Positions 1 through 8,328 of a DNA stretch of 14,378 nt are shown piece by piece. The notes below the pieces were generated by a model, which had not been told where the DNA came from, ran no database searches, and worked only from the letters and a program-made list of their open reading frames with translations. This DNA is from Verrucomicrobiota bacterium (GTDB taxonomy: Bacteria; Verrucomicrobiota; Verrucomicrobiia; Opitutales; UBA953). Numbering within the stretch: the first letter of the stretch is position 1; each line of letters begins with the position of its first letter. The translations under genes and the position numbers were made by a program. The stretch spans positions 1 to 14,378 of the forward strand of contig SYID01000032.1 in assembly GCA_005798925.1 (NCBI GenBank). The letters are read 5' to 3'.

Positions 1-1698
1 GAAGCCTACGTGCCGGCGACGGACACCTTCATCGAGAAGGATTCGGCCATCAACGAGGACATCGAGCGCCTGCGTATCAGCGCCAGCAGCGCCCTGCTCT
101 CCCGCCGGGACGTGATCGTGATCGCCTCGGTGTCCTGCATCTACGGCCTCGGCTCGCCCGAGGACTTCCTGGCCGCGATGATCGCGCTGAAGACGGGCAT
201 GACCCTGCGCCGCGACGAGCTCCTGGCGAAGCTGGTGGCCAACCAATACGTGCGTAACGACGCCATCCTGGAGCGCTGCAACTTCCGCGCCCGCGGCGAG
301 ACGATCGACGTCTGGCCGGCCTACATGGAATCCGCCGTCCGCCTGGAATTCTGGGGCGACACGCTCGAGGCCATCCGCGAACTCGACCCGGTCAGCGTGA
401 AGCCGGGCAAGCAGCTCCAGAAGTTCGACCTTTATCCGGCCAACCAATACGTGATGGCCCCGGGCCGGGTGAAGGCCGCCGGCGACGCCATCCGCGCCGA
501 GCTCGAGGAACGCGTGGCCTATTTCGAGAAGACGAACCGCCTCGTGGAGGCCCAGCGCATCCGCATGCGGGTCGAGCACGACCTCGAGATGCTCCGCGAG
601 ACGGGCTTCTGCCCGGGCATCGAGAACTACTCGATGCACATGTCCGGCCGCCGCCCCGGCGAGCGCCCGCACTGCCTCCTGGACTTCTTCCCGAAGGACA
701 AGCTCGTCTTCATCGACGAGAGCCACGTCTCGGTCTCCCAGATCGGCGGGATGTATCATGGTGACCGCGCCCGCAAGGAGCGCCTCGTCGAATTCGGCTT
801 CCGTCTGCCCTCCGCCCTCGAGAACCGCCCGCTCCGTCCGGAAGAATTCGACGAACTCGTCGACCAGGCGGTCTATGTCTCCGCCACGCCGGCGCCCCAC
901 GAATACAAAGTCTCGGCCGTCATCGCCGAGCAGGTCATCCGTCCGACGGGCCTGCTGGATCCGATCATGGAAGTCCGTCCGATCGCCGGCCAGGTCGAGG
1001 ACATCATCGGGGAAGCCAAGGCCGTCGCGGCACGCGGCTACCGCACGCTCGTCACGACGCTGACGAAACGGATGTCCGAGGACCTCGCCAACTTCATGCG
1101 GGACAGCGGCCTGAAGGTCGAATACCTGCACTCCGACATCGATGCGATCGAACGCGTCGAGATCCTCCGTCGCCTGCGCGCCGGCCACTTCGACGTCCTC
1201 GTGGGGGTCAATCTCCTCCGCGAAGGCCTCGACCTGCCTGAAGTAGCGCTCGTGGGCATCCTTGACGCCGATAAGGAAGGCTTCCTCCGCAGCGAGACGA
1301 GCCTCATCCAGACCTCCGGCCGTGCGGCGCGTCACCTGGAAGGCAAGGTACTGCTCTACGCCGACGTGATGACGAAGTCCCTCACGCGCGCCCTCACGAT
1401 CTGCGGCGACCGCCGCAAGCGCCAGGAAGCCTACAACACCAAGCACGGCATCACGCCCAAGAGCACGCAGCGCAAGATCGAGGAGAGCCTGGTCGAGCTC
1501 GAGGCCGACGCGGCGCTGGCGGTGGGCGAGGGCACCGACGACCGTGACATCGCGCGCGTGCTGGCCGACATGGAGGCCGAGATGCTCGCGGCAGCGGACG
1601 AGCTACAGTTCGAGCGCGCGGCCACCCTGCGCGACCAGATCGAGGCCCTGCGTACCGGCAAGCCGGCCACGCCGAAGCGCCATAAGGGCCGCCGCTGA
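1..1698 (+). CDS. uvrB: UvrABC excinuclease subunit B, 5'-truncated by window edge
   Basis: UvrB is the DNA-loading helicase-like subunit of UvrABC nucleotide excision repair: UvrA delivers it to damage and it recruits UvrC. The frame is open from base 1 and begins EAYVP, which in E. coli UvrB follows the SYYDYYQP beta-hairpin, so about 100 N-terminal residues (Walker A and hairpin tyrosines) lie outside the window; 565 residues remain. Visible blocks are SDTFIEKD-like (residues 6-13), SCIYGLG, the GIENYS region, DESHVS, QIGGMYHGDRARK, YVSATP (about 291), VTTLTKRM, YLHSDID, helicase motif V (about 397-410, NLLREGLDLPE) and motif VI (about 435-445, QTSGRAARH, where QTIGRAAR is usual). A UVR domain for UvrC contact (FERAATLRDQIEAL) lies near the C-terminus, followed by a basic tail. 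The GTG at base 10 is an internal Val, not a start. Identity is certain. Confidence 0.98.
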   Translation, partial: EAYVPATDTFIEKDSAINEDIERLRISASSALLSRRDVIVIASVSCIYGLGSPEDFLAAMIALKTGMTLRRDELLAKLVANQYVRNDAILERCNFRARGETIDVWPAYMESAVRLEFWGDTLEAIRELDPVSVKPGKQLQKFDLYPANQYVMAPGRVKAAGDAIRAELEERVAYFEKTNRLVEAQRIRMRVEHDLEMLRETGFCPGIENYSMHMSGRRPGERPHCLLDFFPKDKLVFIDESHVSVSQIGGMYHGDRARKERLVEFGFRLPSALENRPLRPEEFDELVDQAVYVSATPAPHEYKVSAVIAEQVIRPTGLLDPIMEVRPIAGQVEDIIGEAKAVAARGYRTLVTTLTKRMSEDLANFMRDSGLKVEYLHSDIDAIERVEILRRLRAGHFDVLVGVNLLREGLDLPEVALVGILDADKEGFLRSETSLIQTSGRAARHLEGKVLLYADVMTKSLTRALTICGDRRKRQEAYNTKHGITPKSTQRKIEESLVELEADAALAVGEGTDDRDIARVLADMEAEMLAAADELQFERAATLRDQIEALRTGKPATPKRHKGRR

Positions 1699-3429
1699 TC
1701 AGCCGAAACGGCGCGTCAGGTCGGCGTCCGTCCACTCGACATACGTCCGGCGACCCCGCGGGCAGGTGCCCGGCTGGGCGGTGCGGAACAAAGCCTGGAC
1801 GAGCTCCATCAGTTCGCCGTCCGAGAGGTTGTCGCCCTTGCGGCGGGCTTTGTTGACGGCGAGTTTGGCCAAGGCGTCATAAGCCAGCGAGGGCCGGCCA
1901 AAATCGCCTTCCCGACGGGCCATCTCGGCGAGCAGGTCGCGCACGAAGGCCAGCGCTTGCTCCGGCTCAAGCCATGCCGGCAGCGCCTGGATACGCCAGA
2001 AGTTACGGCCGTATTCCTCGAAGTCGAAGCCGGCGGAGGCCAGCAACGACAGTCGCTCCTTGAGCACCGCGGCGGGCAGCGGCTCGAGCTCGATGCTCAA
2101 GGGCACGAGGAGCGGCTGGCTGACGGGCTTCTGCGCGGTGAACTGCGCGAGGATGGACTCGTAAAGCACGCGCTGATGCGCGGCGCCGAGATCGAGCACG
2201 GCTAGTCCGGTGGGAGTCTCGAAGACGGCGCGCTCTTCGCGCAGGCGCGACAGGAGACGCCAGCCGAGACGGACGGTCGGGGCGTGGGACGGAGAAACGG
2301 ATCCTGACGCGGCGGGAGGGACGTAAGGCGGGGGCGTGGCTCCGGCGGAGACCGGCGCGCTGACGGCCGGGACGGCGACGGCCAAAGGAGTGGCCGGCGC
2401 GATCGTCGGGACGGTCTCGGTCGGCAGGCCGTCGTCGGCGCGGGCGCGCAGGACCGCGAGGACGGACTCGATCAGGAAATTGCGGACCTTGGCTTCGTCG
2501 CGGAAGCGCACCTCGCGCTTGGCCGGGTGGACGTTCACGTCGACCCACGCCGGATCCATCTCCAGGAAGACGAAGGCCAGCGGATAGCGCCCCTTCGGGA
2601 TCAGCGTGTGATAACTCTCCGTCAGCGCGAAGGCCATCGTCCGGCTGTCCACGGGTCGGCCGTTGACGACCGTGACGAGATCCTGGCGGGTGCCGCGGCT
2701 GACGCCCGGCCTGCCCAGCAGCCCGCTGAGACGCATGCCCGGACGTTCGAACAGCGGCATCAGCGTGACCTCCTCGGCGACCTGACGTCCCCAGATCTCG
2801 CGGACGCGGTCCAGCAAAGGCGCATTGCCCGGCGAGCGGAAGATCTCGCGGCCGTCTTCGCGCAGCAGGAAACCGACCTCCGGATGGGCGATGGCGTAGA
2901 GGCGGACGAGGCGGACGATGTGCGCGGCCTCGGTCTCGTCGGACTTCAGGAACTTCAGGCGGGCCGGGACGGGATGGAAAAGATTCGCGACCTCGATGCG
3001 CGTGCCCGGCGCCATGCCGTGGTCGCGGCGGTGGACGAGCTTGCCGCCGTTGACCGCGATCTCCGTGCCCGAGGGGGCCGCGGCCGGACGCGTCTGCATC
3101 GTGAAGCGGGCCACGCTGGCGATCGAAGGCAGCGCCTCGCCGCGGAAACCGAAGGTCGCGATCCGGTCGAGGTCTGCGGCCAGCCGGATCTTGCTGGTCG
3201 CGTGGCGTTCGAGGCTCAGCAGGGCTTCGTCGCCCGTCATGCCCTTGCCGTCGTCTTCGACGATCATGCGGGCCTTGCCCCCGCGGGAGAAGTCCACCGT
3301 CACGCGGCGGGCGCCGGCGTCGAGGGAGTTCTCCAGCAGCTCCTTGATGACCGCGGCCGGGCGCTCCACCCCCTCGCCGGCGGCGATCTGGTTGGCCACG
3401 GTCGGCTCGAGGATGCGGATGGTCGACAT
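1699..3429 (-). CDS. mutL: DNA mismatch repair protein MutL with degenerate endonuclease site
   Basis: MutL couples MutS mismatch recognition to strand incision. The start is the ATG at 3429-3427 (MSTIRIL, the usual MutL N-terminus), giving 576 residues; the frame stays open upstream but that part is not MutL-like. The GHKL ATPase motifs are clear: NQIAAGE (13-19), KELLENSLDAGA with Glu30 and Asn34, EDDGKGM (58-64), RHATSK (75-80), GFRGEAL (94-100), PARLKFLK (155-162), NGRPV (256-260) and DVNVHPAKREVRF (297-309). A Pro/Ala/Val-rich linker (about 332-383) joins the C-terminal dimerisation domain. There the DQHA-x2-E-type motif reads DLGAAHQ (413-419), the ACK-type Cys is absent near 522, and CPHGRP reads CPRGRR (556-561). 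I infer that nicking activity is lost. Odd too: GEVVERP reads GEGVERP. The stop abuts the uvrB stop. Confidence 0.96.
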   Translation of the reverse strand: MSTIRILEPTVANQIAAGEGVERPAAVIKELLENSLDAGARRVTVDFSRGGKARMIVEDDGKGMTGDEALLSLERHATSKIRLAADLDRIATFGFRGEALPSIASVARFTMQTRPAAAPSGTEIAVNGGKLVHRRDHGMAPGTRIEVANLFHPVPARLKFLKSDETEAAHIVRLVRLYAIAHPEVGFLLREDGREIFRSPGNAPLLDRVREIWGRQVAEEVTLMPLFERPGMRLSGLLGRPGVSRGTRQDLVTVVNGRPVDSRTMAFALTESYHTLIPKGRYPLAFVFLEMDPAWVDVNVHPAKREVRFRDEAKVRNFLIESVLAVLRARADDGLPTETVPTIAPATPLAVAVPAVSAPVSAGATPPPYVPPAASGSVSPSHAPTVRLGWRLLSRLREERAVFETPTGLAVLDLGAAHQRVLYESILAQFTAQKPVSQPLLVPLSIELEPLPAAVLKERLSLLASAGFDFEEYGRNFWRIQALPAWLEPEQALAFVRDLLAEMARREGDFGRPSLAYDALAKLAVNKARRKGDNLSDGELMELVQALFRTAQPGTCPRGRRTYVEWTDADLTRRFG

Positions 3430-3485
3430 GGTCAGGCAGGCCCCGGCACGGACCGTCCGGAAGGACGGCCGAGGACGCGGCTGGG

Positions 3486-3518
3486 GCGGGCGAAAGGCAC
3501 CCCGAGACCTTTGCCCGC
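3486..3518. promoter_or_regulatory. Imperfect inverted repeat in the divergent mutL/DUF255 intergenic region
   Basis: The 166-bp gap (3430-3595) holds the 5' ends of two divergent genes. Inside it GCGGGC-g-AAAGG (3486-3497) pairs with CCTTT-GCCCGC (3508-3518): 11 base pairs with one bulged G and a 10-nt loop. A second, smaller perfect repeat lies nearer mutL: CCGTCC (3453-3458) and GGACGG (3463-3468) around a GGAA loop. No convincing -35/-10 pair or Shine-Dalgarno sequence was seen for either gene. The repeats could be an operator or leader-RNA hairpins; in such GC-rich DNA chance is possible. Confidence 0.35.
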
Positions 3519-3595
3519 GACCCCCTCCCCTGCAAGTCGAACGGCTTGGAAACGGTCTTTGTTGCGCCCGGCCGACGGATGCCAACCTTGCTGAC

Positions 3596-5599
3596 GTGTC
3601 GAACCGCCTGGCCCACGAAAACTCGCTCTACCTCCGCCAGCATGCGGCCAACCCCGTGCACTGGTGGCCTTGGTGCGCCGAGGCCTTCGCGACGGCCAAG
3701 GCCGAGGACAAGCCCGTCCTGGTCTCCGTCGGCTACTCGTCGTGCCACTGGTGCCACGTGATGGCCCGCGAATCCTTCGAGCAGCCTTGGATCGCCGACC
3801 TGATGAACCAGCACTTCGTCTGCGTCAAGGTCGACCGCGAGGAACGCCCCGAGGTCGACAAGCTGATGATGGACGCCGTGCAGATGATCCAAGGCCACGG
3901 CGGCTGGCCCCTCAACTGCTTCTGCCTGCCGGACGGACGTCCGTTCTTCGGCGGCACCTATTTCCCGCCCGAGGACCGCGGCCACGGCCAGGTACCGTGG
4001 CCCCAGCTGCTGATGCGCGTCGCGGATTTCTACCACCGGAACAAGTCCGAGCTCGCCGCCAACGCCGACGCCATCGCCCGGAACCTCACCCACCAGACCC
4101 GGGCGCCCGACGCCGACGGGAGCGCGCCGACGCCGGACGACCTCGTCACAGCCGCCCGCCGCCTCTGCGAACAGCATGACGACACCTATGGCGGCTTCGG
4201 GGCGGCGCCGAAATTCCCCTCCCCGCACACGCTCAACCTCCTGCTCGGCCTGCGCGGCGCCGCCGCGGTCGAAGCCGACCGGGCCCTCGCGACGCGCATC
4301 GACGCCGTCCTGACCATCACCCTCGGCGCCATGGCCCGCGGCGGACTCTTCGACCAAGTCGGCGGCGGCTTCCATCGCTACTGCGTGGACCGCGACTGGA
4401 CGGTGCCGCACTTCGAGAAGATGCTCTAAGACAACGCCCAGCTGCTCGGCACCTACGCCGAGGCCTGGGCCCGCTACCGCGACCCGCTCTACGCCGACAT
4501 CTGCGAAGAGACGGTCGGATGGCTCCTCCGCGAGATGCGCACGGCCGACGGGCTGTTCGCGGCCTCGCTGGACGCCGACACGGATCACCACGAAGGCACC
4601 ACCTACGTCTGGACGGCCCCTGAAGTGGCCGCCGCGCTGGGCGAAGAGGCTTTCCCTTTCGCGCAGGCCTACGGCCTCTCTGACCAGGGCAACTTCGAGG
4701 GCAAGAACATCCCGAAGCTCAAGGGCGACCACGCCGCCCGGAAGCGTTTCGCCGCAGCCCGCGCCAAGCTGCTGGCGCTGCGCGACCGACGACCGCAGCC
4801 GGCCCGGGATGACAAGAACCTCCTCAGCTGGAACGCCCTCCTCATCGGCAACCTCGCGAAGGCCGGCTGGATCCTTGGCCGCAAGGATTGGGTCGAACTC
4901 GCGCTCGAGACGGAAGCCATCCTCTGGGCGCGCTTCGCCCGGGATGACGGCGCCCGACTGCTGTCCGTCGCGCACGGCGACAAGACCACCCTCGACGGCA
5001 ACCTCAGCGACTTCGCGTGGCTCGCCGAAACCGAGCTCGCGCTCGCCGCCTACGCGCCCTGGGTCCGCCCCGGCACGGAACACCCTCACGCCGCCCGTGC
5101 CGAGCGCCTCCTGCTCGCGGCGCTAGGCCGCTTCGGCGACCCCCATTCCGTCGGCGCCTTCGTCGTGCCGGCCGAGCGTGACGACCTTTCCGTCCGCCAG
5201 AAAGACTGGTTCGATAACGCCGTCCCGGCGGGCAACTCCTCCCTGCTCCACGGCTTCGGCCAGCTCCAGATGCTTTCCGCCGACCCGCGCTGGGCGCGCG
5301 AGTTCGCCGACCTCTCGACCGCGTACGGCGGCCTCTGCAGGAACGTCCCGAACGGCATCGCCCACGCCCTCGACGGCATCGCCCGTTTCGCGCTCGGTCA
5401 CGCCGCCGTGAAAGCGGCCGGCGGCTGGGCGGAACTGCGCGCGGCCTTGCTCGGCGACGAACGGACGCCTCCGCACGAGCGGCCCTTCCGTCTCGTGTTC
5501 CTGCTCGAAGAACCCACGGCCGTGGGCTTCGCCGTCTGCGTCGGGCAGACCTGCCTGGCGGCCGCCGGGACGGCGGACGAGGCCGTCGCGAGGCTCTGA
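3596..5599 (+). pseudogene. DUF255 / YyaL-type thioredoxin-domain protein, interrupted by an in-frame TAA
   Basis: This family (YyaL, human SPATA20-like) combines an N-terminal thioredoxin-like domain with an alpha/alpha-barrel resembling N-acylglucosamine epimerases; its function is poorly known. Start is GTG 3596-3598 (VSNRLAHENS, matching the family's usual MPNRLAHE-type start). Visible blocks: QHAANPVHWWPW (15-26), the redox-type CHWC at Cys50/Cys53 within YSSCHWCHVM, KVDREERPEVD, GGWPLN, GGTYFPPED, FGAAPKFPSPH and VPHFEKML. The codon that should be the conserved Tyr278 of FEKMLYDNAQLL is TAA (4427-4429). The same frame resumes at once with DNAQLL and runs to TGA at 5597-5599, keeping LDADTDHHEG-YVWT, DDKNLLSWNALL and NAVPAGNSS. 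Total of 667 codons before the final stop is normal family length. The intact downstream conservation suggests a very recent nonsense mutation or a sequencing/assembly error rather than an old pseudogene. An internal ATG at 4535 could only yield a C-terminal fragment. Confidence 0.93.
4427..4429 (+). other. Premature TAA stop replacing the conserved Tyr codon of the DUF255 gene
   Basis: The codons read ...Glu-Lys-Met-Leu-TAA-Asp-Asn-Ala-Gln-Leu-Leu. Family members have Tyr here, so one base change (TAC or TAT to TAA) explains the break; no frameshift is involved. The full-length frame would otherwise be uninterrupted. Confidence 0.9.
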
Positions 5600-5642
5600 G
5601 GGCAAATCCGCGCTTGCCGACGCCGATCGCAGCACGAACATC

Positions 5643-7397
5643 GTGGCAGGCATGTCAGCCGAACCCCGCTACGTCTACGGCCAAGGGCAGAGTTCCCGCT
5701 CAAGCCACGCCATCCTGCTGGGGTTGGTCATCGTCGAGACCATCGGCTATAAAGAACGCAAATACCGGCCGAACTGGCGGCGACTGGCCCTGCTCTCCCC
5801 GGCCTTCCTGATCGTGCTCTGGGTCGGCTTGTCGGAGATGAACTACTTCAAGGAGCGGTTCATGAACGGCATCCCCTCCACCCGGCGGGCGGACATGTAT
5901 CTCTACCTCCCCGACACTTTGGCCGACTCCGCCGCCAACCTGTTCCTCGACAAGGAGCAGATCCGGCTCAAGGCCCGCGCCAAGCTCCTCACGGCGAAGG
6001 ATTCCTACGGACGAGCCGCGCACCTCTACCGCAAAGGCGAGTATTTCGTCCAGGTCGCGAAGGCCGCCCTCGCCCGCCAGGACTATGCCGAGTTCGCCCG
6101 CTACATCGGCACCGGCGCGCAGCTCACCCCGGCCAATCTGGAAGCGCAGCGGCTCTGCGCCGACCTCTTCTTCGCCTTCCAGCGGCCGCTCGACGCCTAC
6201 CAGCTGCTGGAGGGGTCGCTGGAGTTCGCCCGTCATGACCGGGAATACTTCCGTTATTACGTCCAGCGTTGCTTCATGCTGGACCAGGACGCGCGGCTGA
6301 TCGCCACGGCCGGCAAGCAGCTCGCGGACCCCGGCCTCGACCCGCTGATCCAAGCCGACCTGCGGCTGGCCTCGGCCCAGGCCCACTTCCTGCGCGGCGA
6401 ATACGCCGAGGCCGCGCGGCTCATCAAGGCCTATCGGCTGACCGAGACGGCCGACGGGTATCTGCTCAACTGCCAGATCCTCTGGGAGACCGACGACCGC
6501 GCCGCGGCCCGCGCCGAACTCGACACCGCCCTCGCGACCTACCCCGCCGGCGTCCGACTGCTCGAGATGAAGGCCCGCTGGCTCAAGGAAAGCGGCGACC
6601 TGCGCGGCGCGAAGGACGCCCTCGACCTGCTCGCGATCAGCATGCCCGACAAGCCCGGACCGATGCTGCAGTCCCTCTACCTGCTGCCGGGCGAAGCCGA
6701 ACGCGCCCGCCGGGAAGCCCTGATCGCACGTTATGAGGCGCGTTTCGGCCTCCAGGAACTGGCCATGCTTGATCTGGCCCGCTATGGCAACGACACGGCG
6801 GACGTGGCGCTGACCACCCGTCTCGCCCAGCTCGCCAAGGAACGCCGTTTCAGCAACCGGGTGCGCTTCGACCTGGTGAACGTGGAATGCCTGCTCAACG
6901 CGAACAGGCCGCGCGAGGCGATCCTCCTGGTCGACGCCCTCTACAAGCAGGCCGAGCGGGATCATTGGGTGGCGGAGACGCGCATCGCCTTCGAAGCCCT
7001 CCGGACGATCGCCTACTTCGCCGACGGACAGACGGAGATCGGCCTGATCAACCTGCAGAAACTCATGCAGAACCGGAGCGTGCCGCCGCAAGTCCTGACC
7101 GCGGCCAGCCGCAAACTGATCGCCGCGAAGCGATACGACGAGGCCAACGACGTGCTCATCCAGGCCCACCTCCAGAACGAAGCCAACCAAGGCGTGCTGA
7201 TGCAGATCGTGCAGCTCAAGCTGGACCACCCCCGGATCTCCGGCGATCTCGAGACCTACCTCCGCCGGCTGATGCTCAACCGCCGGCCGCCGAAGGAGAC
7301 CCTGCGGGCCGCGCTACGCCGCCTGGGCTCGGACACCTACCTGTTCTCCGGCGATCGCGAGACGCTGCTGAACGAGATCGAGTCGCGCCTCAACTAG
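5643..7397 (+). CDS. Membrane-anchored helical-repeat (TPR-like) protein of unknown function
   Basis: I do not recognise a named family. The protein (584 residues from GTG 5643, or 581 from the in-frame ATG at 5652, which has a weak GGCAGG just before it) begins with a short hydrophobic stretch (about 22-36), then a basic segment (KYRPNWRR) and a clear membrane helix (about 48-64, LALLSPAFLIVLWVGL). The rest is helical with many A-x-x-L, Y-x-x-A and E-A-x-x-L patterns typical of tetratricopeptide repeats: about 125-195 (AAHLYRKGEYFVQVA, DYAEFARYI, LDAYQLLEG), 236-275 (AQAHFLRGEYAEAARLI), 285-335 (DDRAAARAELDTAL, GDLRGAKDAL) and 420-510 (NRPREAILLVDAL, KRYDEANDVL). It is probably a scaffold or assembly factor held on the envelope. 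It follows the DUF255 gene by 43 bp on the same strand, so the two may be cotranscribed. Its 3' end overlaps the apbE-like gene by 8 bp. Confidence 0.85.
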   Translation: MAGMSAEPRYVYGQGQSSRSSHAILLGLVIVETIGYKERKYRPNWRRLALLSPAFLIVLWVGLSEMNYFKERFMNGIPSTRRADMYLYLPDTLADSAANLFLDKEQIRLKARAKLLTAKDSYGRAAHLYRKGEYFVQVAKAALARQDYAEFARYIGTGAQLTPANLEAQRLCADLFFAFQRPLDAYQLLEGSLEFARHDREYFRYYVQRCFMLDQDARLIATAGKQLADPGLDPLIQADLRLASAQAHFLRGEYAEAARLIKAYRLTETADGYLLNCQILWETDDRAAARAELDTALATYPAGVRLLEMKARWLKESGDLRGAKDALDLLAISMPDKPGPMLQSLYLLPGEAERARREALIARYEARFGLQELAMLDLARYGNDTADVALTTRLAQLAKERRFSNRVRFDLVNVECLLNANRPREAILLVDALYKQAERDHWVAETRIAFEALRTIAYFADGQTEIGLINLQKLMQNRSVPPQVLTAASRKLIAAKRYDEANDVLIQAHLQNEANQGVLMQIVQLKLDHPRISGDLETYLRRLMLNRRPPKETLRAALRRLGSDTYLFSGDRETLLNEIESRLN

Positions 7398-8325
7398 CCG
7401 CCTCGGGCGACGCCGCCGGCGAGGCGCCCGACCCCGGCCGCGCCGTGACTTCGAAATAAGTCACCGAACCGAGCTTGGTGCCGTCCGGCAGCCAGAGCCC
7501 GCGGCTGCAGCCGCGGTTGACGAACTCCTCGGCTTCGGCGGGGTTGAGCACGGCGCCGGCCATGGCCAGCCCTTCCGCCTCGAGGGCGGAGGTCGCGATG
7601 GCACGGACGGGCCCCGCCGGCGGCACGGGCTGACCGGCGCGAGGGTCGACAAGGTTGTTCCGGGCGGAATCCGCGGCCTTGCTCGCCATCGCGAAACGGC
7701 AGAGCTTGAGCTCGGCGTCCGCGCCGACGCCGATGCGCCAGCCGGCCGACTCGCCGGGAGGGTCGAGCGCGAGGGTCACGCTGCCCGAAGCCATCAGCAG
7801 GGCGCGGTGGATGCCCCAGCTGCTCTCCAGCATGTCGGCCATGCGGTCGAGGGCGTAGCCGCGGACGATCGCGCCGAAATCGACGGCGGCGCCGAACTTG
7901 TCGCAATGCAGTTCGCAGCCCTCGAGACGGAACGCGCCTTCGCGATAGGCGTTCATGACCTGGGTCCAGGCGGCGTCGTCGGGATTGAAACCGAGGTCGC
8001 CGCGTTCGCGCCAGTAGCGGAAAAGCGCGCCGGCGGTGACGTCGAACGCCCGGCCGGTTTCGGCGGCGGCGTCCTTCGAGAAGTTCCAGAGGGCCTGGAC
8101 GTGCTCCGAGGCGGCGATCATCGCGCCCTCGGGCATCAGGTTGATCGAGGCGACCGGACCGCTGTCATGCCGCAGGTCGGTCTGGAAATCGAGGTCGTCG
8201 AGCAGCTGGAACAAGGCCTCGGCGGCGTTGCGGGCATAGACGCCGTCCTCGGAGGCGATGCGGACCCAGAAACGGGAGCCGAAGGCCTCATGGGAGAAAT
8301 TGTGGATGATCGGGGTGTCTTCCAT
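7390..8325 (-). CDS. Divergent ApbE-like protein (FAD:protein FMN transferase family)
   Basis: ApbE enzymes transfer FMN from FAD to a Thr/Ser of partner flavoproteins, usually outside the cytoplasm. Family blocks are recognisable in this 311-residue protein: F-G-S-R near the start, GRAFDVTAGALFRYW (91-105), AAVDFGAIVRGYALDRM (146-162, canonical VDLGGIAKGYAVD), NNLVDPRAG (223-231, canonical HHIxDPxTG) and TSALEAEGLAMAG (245-257, canonical TADALSTAL). The glycine block is SGSV instead of GG(D/N)I, the His before DPxTG is Asn, and the Asp and Thr metal positions of the DALST block appear as Glu and Met. No signal peptide or lipobox is visible, unlike many ApbE proteins. Activity as a flavin transferase is therefore doubtful. 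ATG 8325 lies 3 bp after the glycosyltransferase stop, so the two are very likely cotranscribed. Confidence 0.82.
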   Translation of the reverse strand: MEDTPIIHNFSHEAFGSRFWVRIASEDGVYARNAAEALFQLLDDLDFQTDLRHDSGPVASINLMPEGAMIAASEHVQALWNFSKDAAAETGRAFDVTAGALFRYWRERGDLGFNPDDAAWTQVMNAYREGAFRLEGCELHCDKFGAAVDFGAIVRGYALDRMADMLESSWGIHRALLMASGSVTLALDPPGESAGWRIGVGADAELKLCRFAMASKAADSARNNLVDPRAGQPVPPAGPVRAIATSALEAEGLAMAGAVLNPAEAEEFVNRGCSRGLWLPDGTKLGSVTYFEVTARPGSGASPAASPEAAS

Positions 8326-8328
8326 GGC

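Noticed and set aside
3430..3585. N-terminal extension of the mutL frame
   Set aside because: The 52 extra residues are Arg/Pro/Gly-rich and unlike any MutL; the family start MSTIRIL fits the ATG at 3429.
2527..3594. Plus-strand open frame opposite mutL
   Set aside because: Antisense to the conserved ATPase motifs of MutL; the translation is Arg/Ala/Asp-rich without domains.
2003..5089. Very long minus-strand open frame (1028 codons) across mutL and antisense to the DUF255 gene
   Set aside because: It overlaps mutL in another frame and lies opposite the DUF255 gene; its translation is low-complexity Arg/Gly/Pro/Val-rich with no domain. It is a by-product of high GC.
4430..5599. The second part of the DUF255 gene as an independent gene starting at ATG 4535
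   Set aside because: It begins in the middle of the alpha/alpha-barrel domain in the same frame as the first part, so it is the continuation of the broken gene.
5700..7229. Minus-strand open frame of 509 codons opposite the helical-repeat gene
   Set aside because: Antisense shadow with biased composition (Gly, Glu, Val, Leu) and no recognisable domain; the plus-strand frame has a membrane helix and regular repeats.
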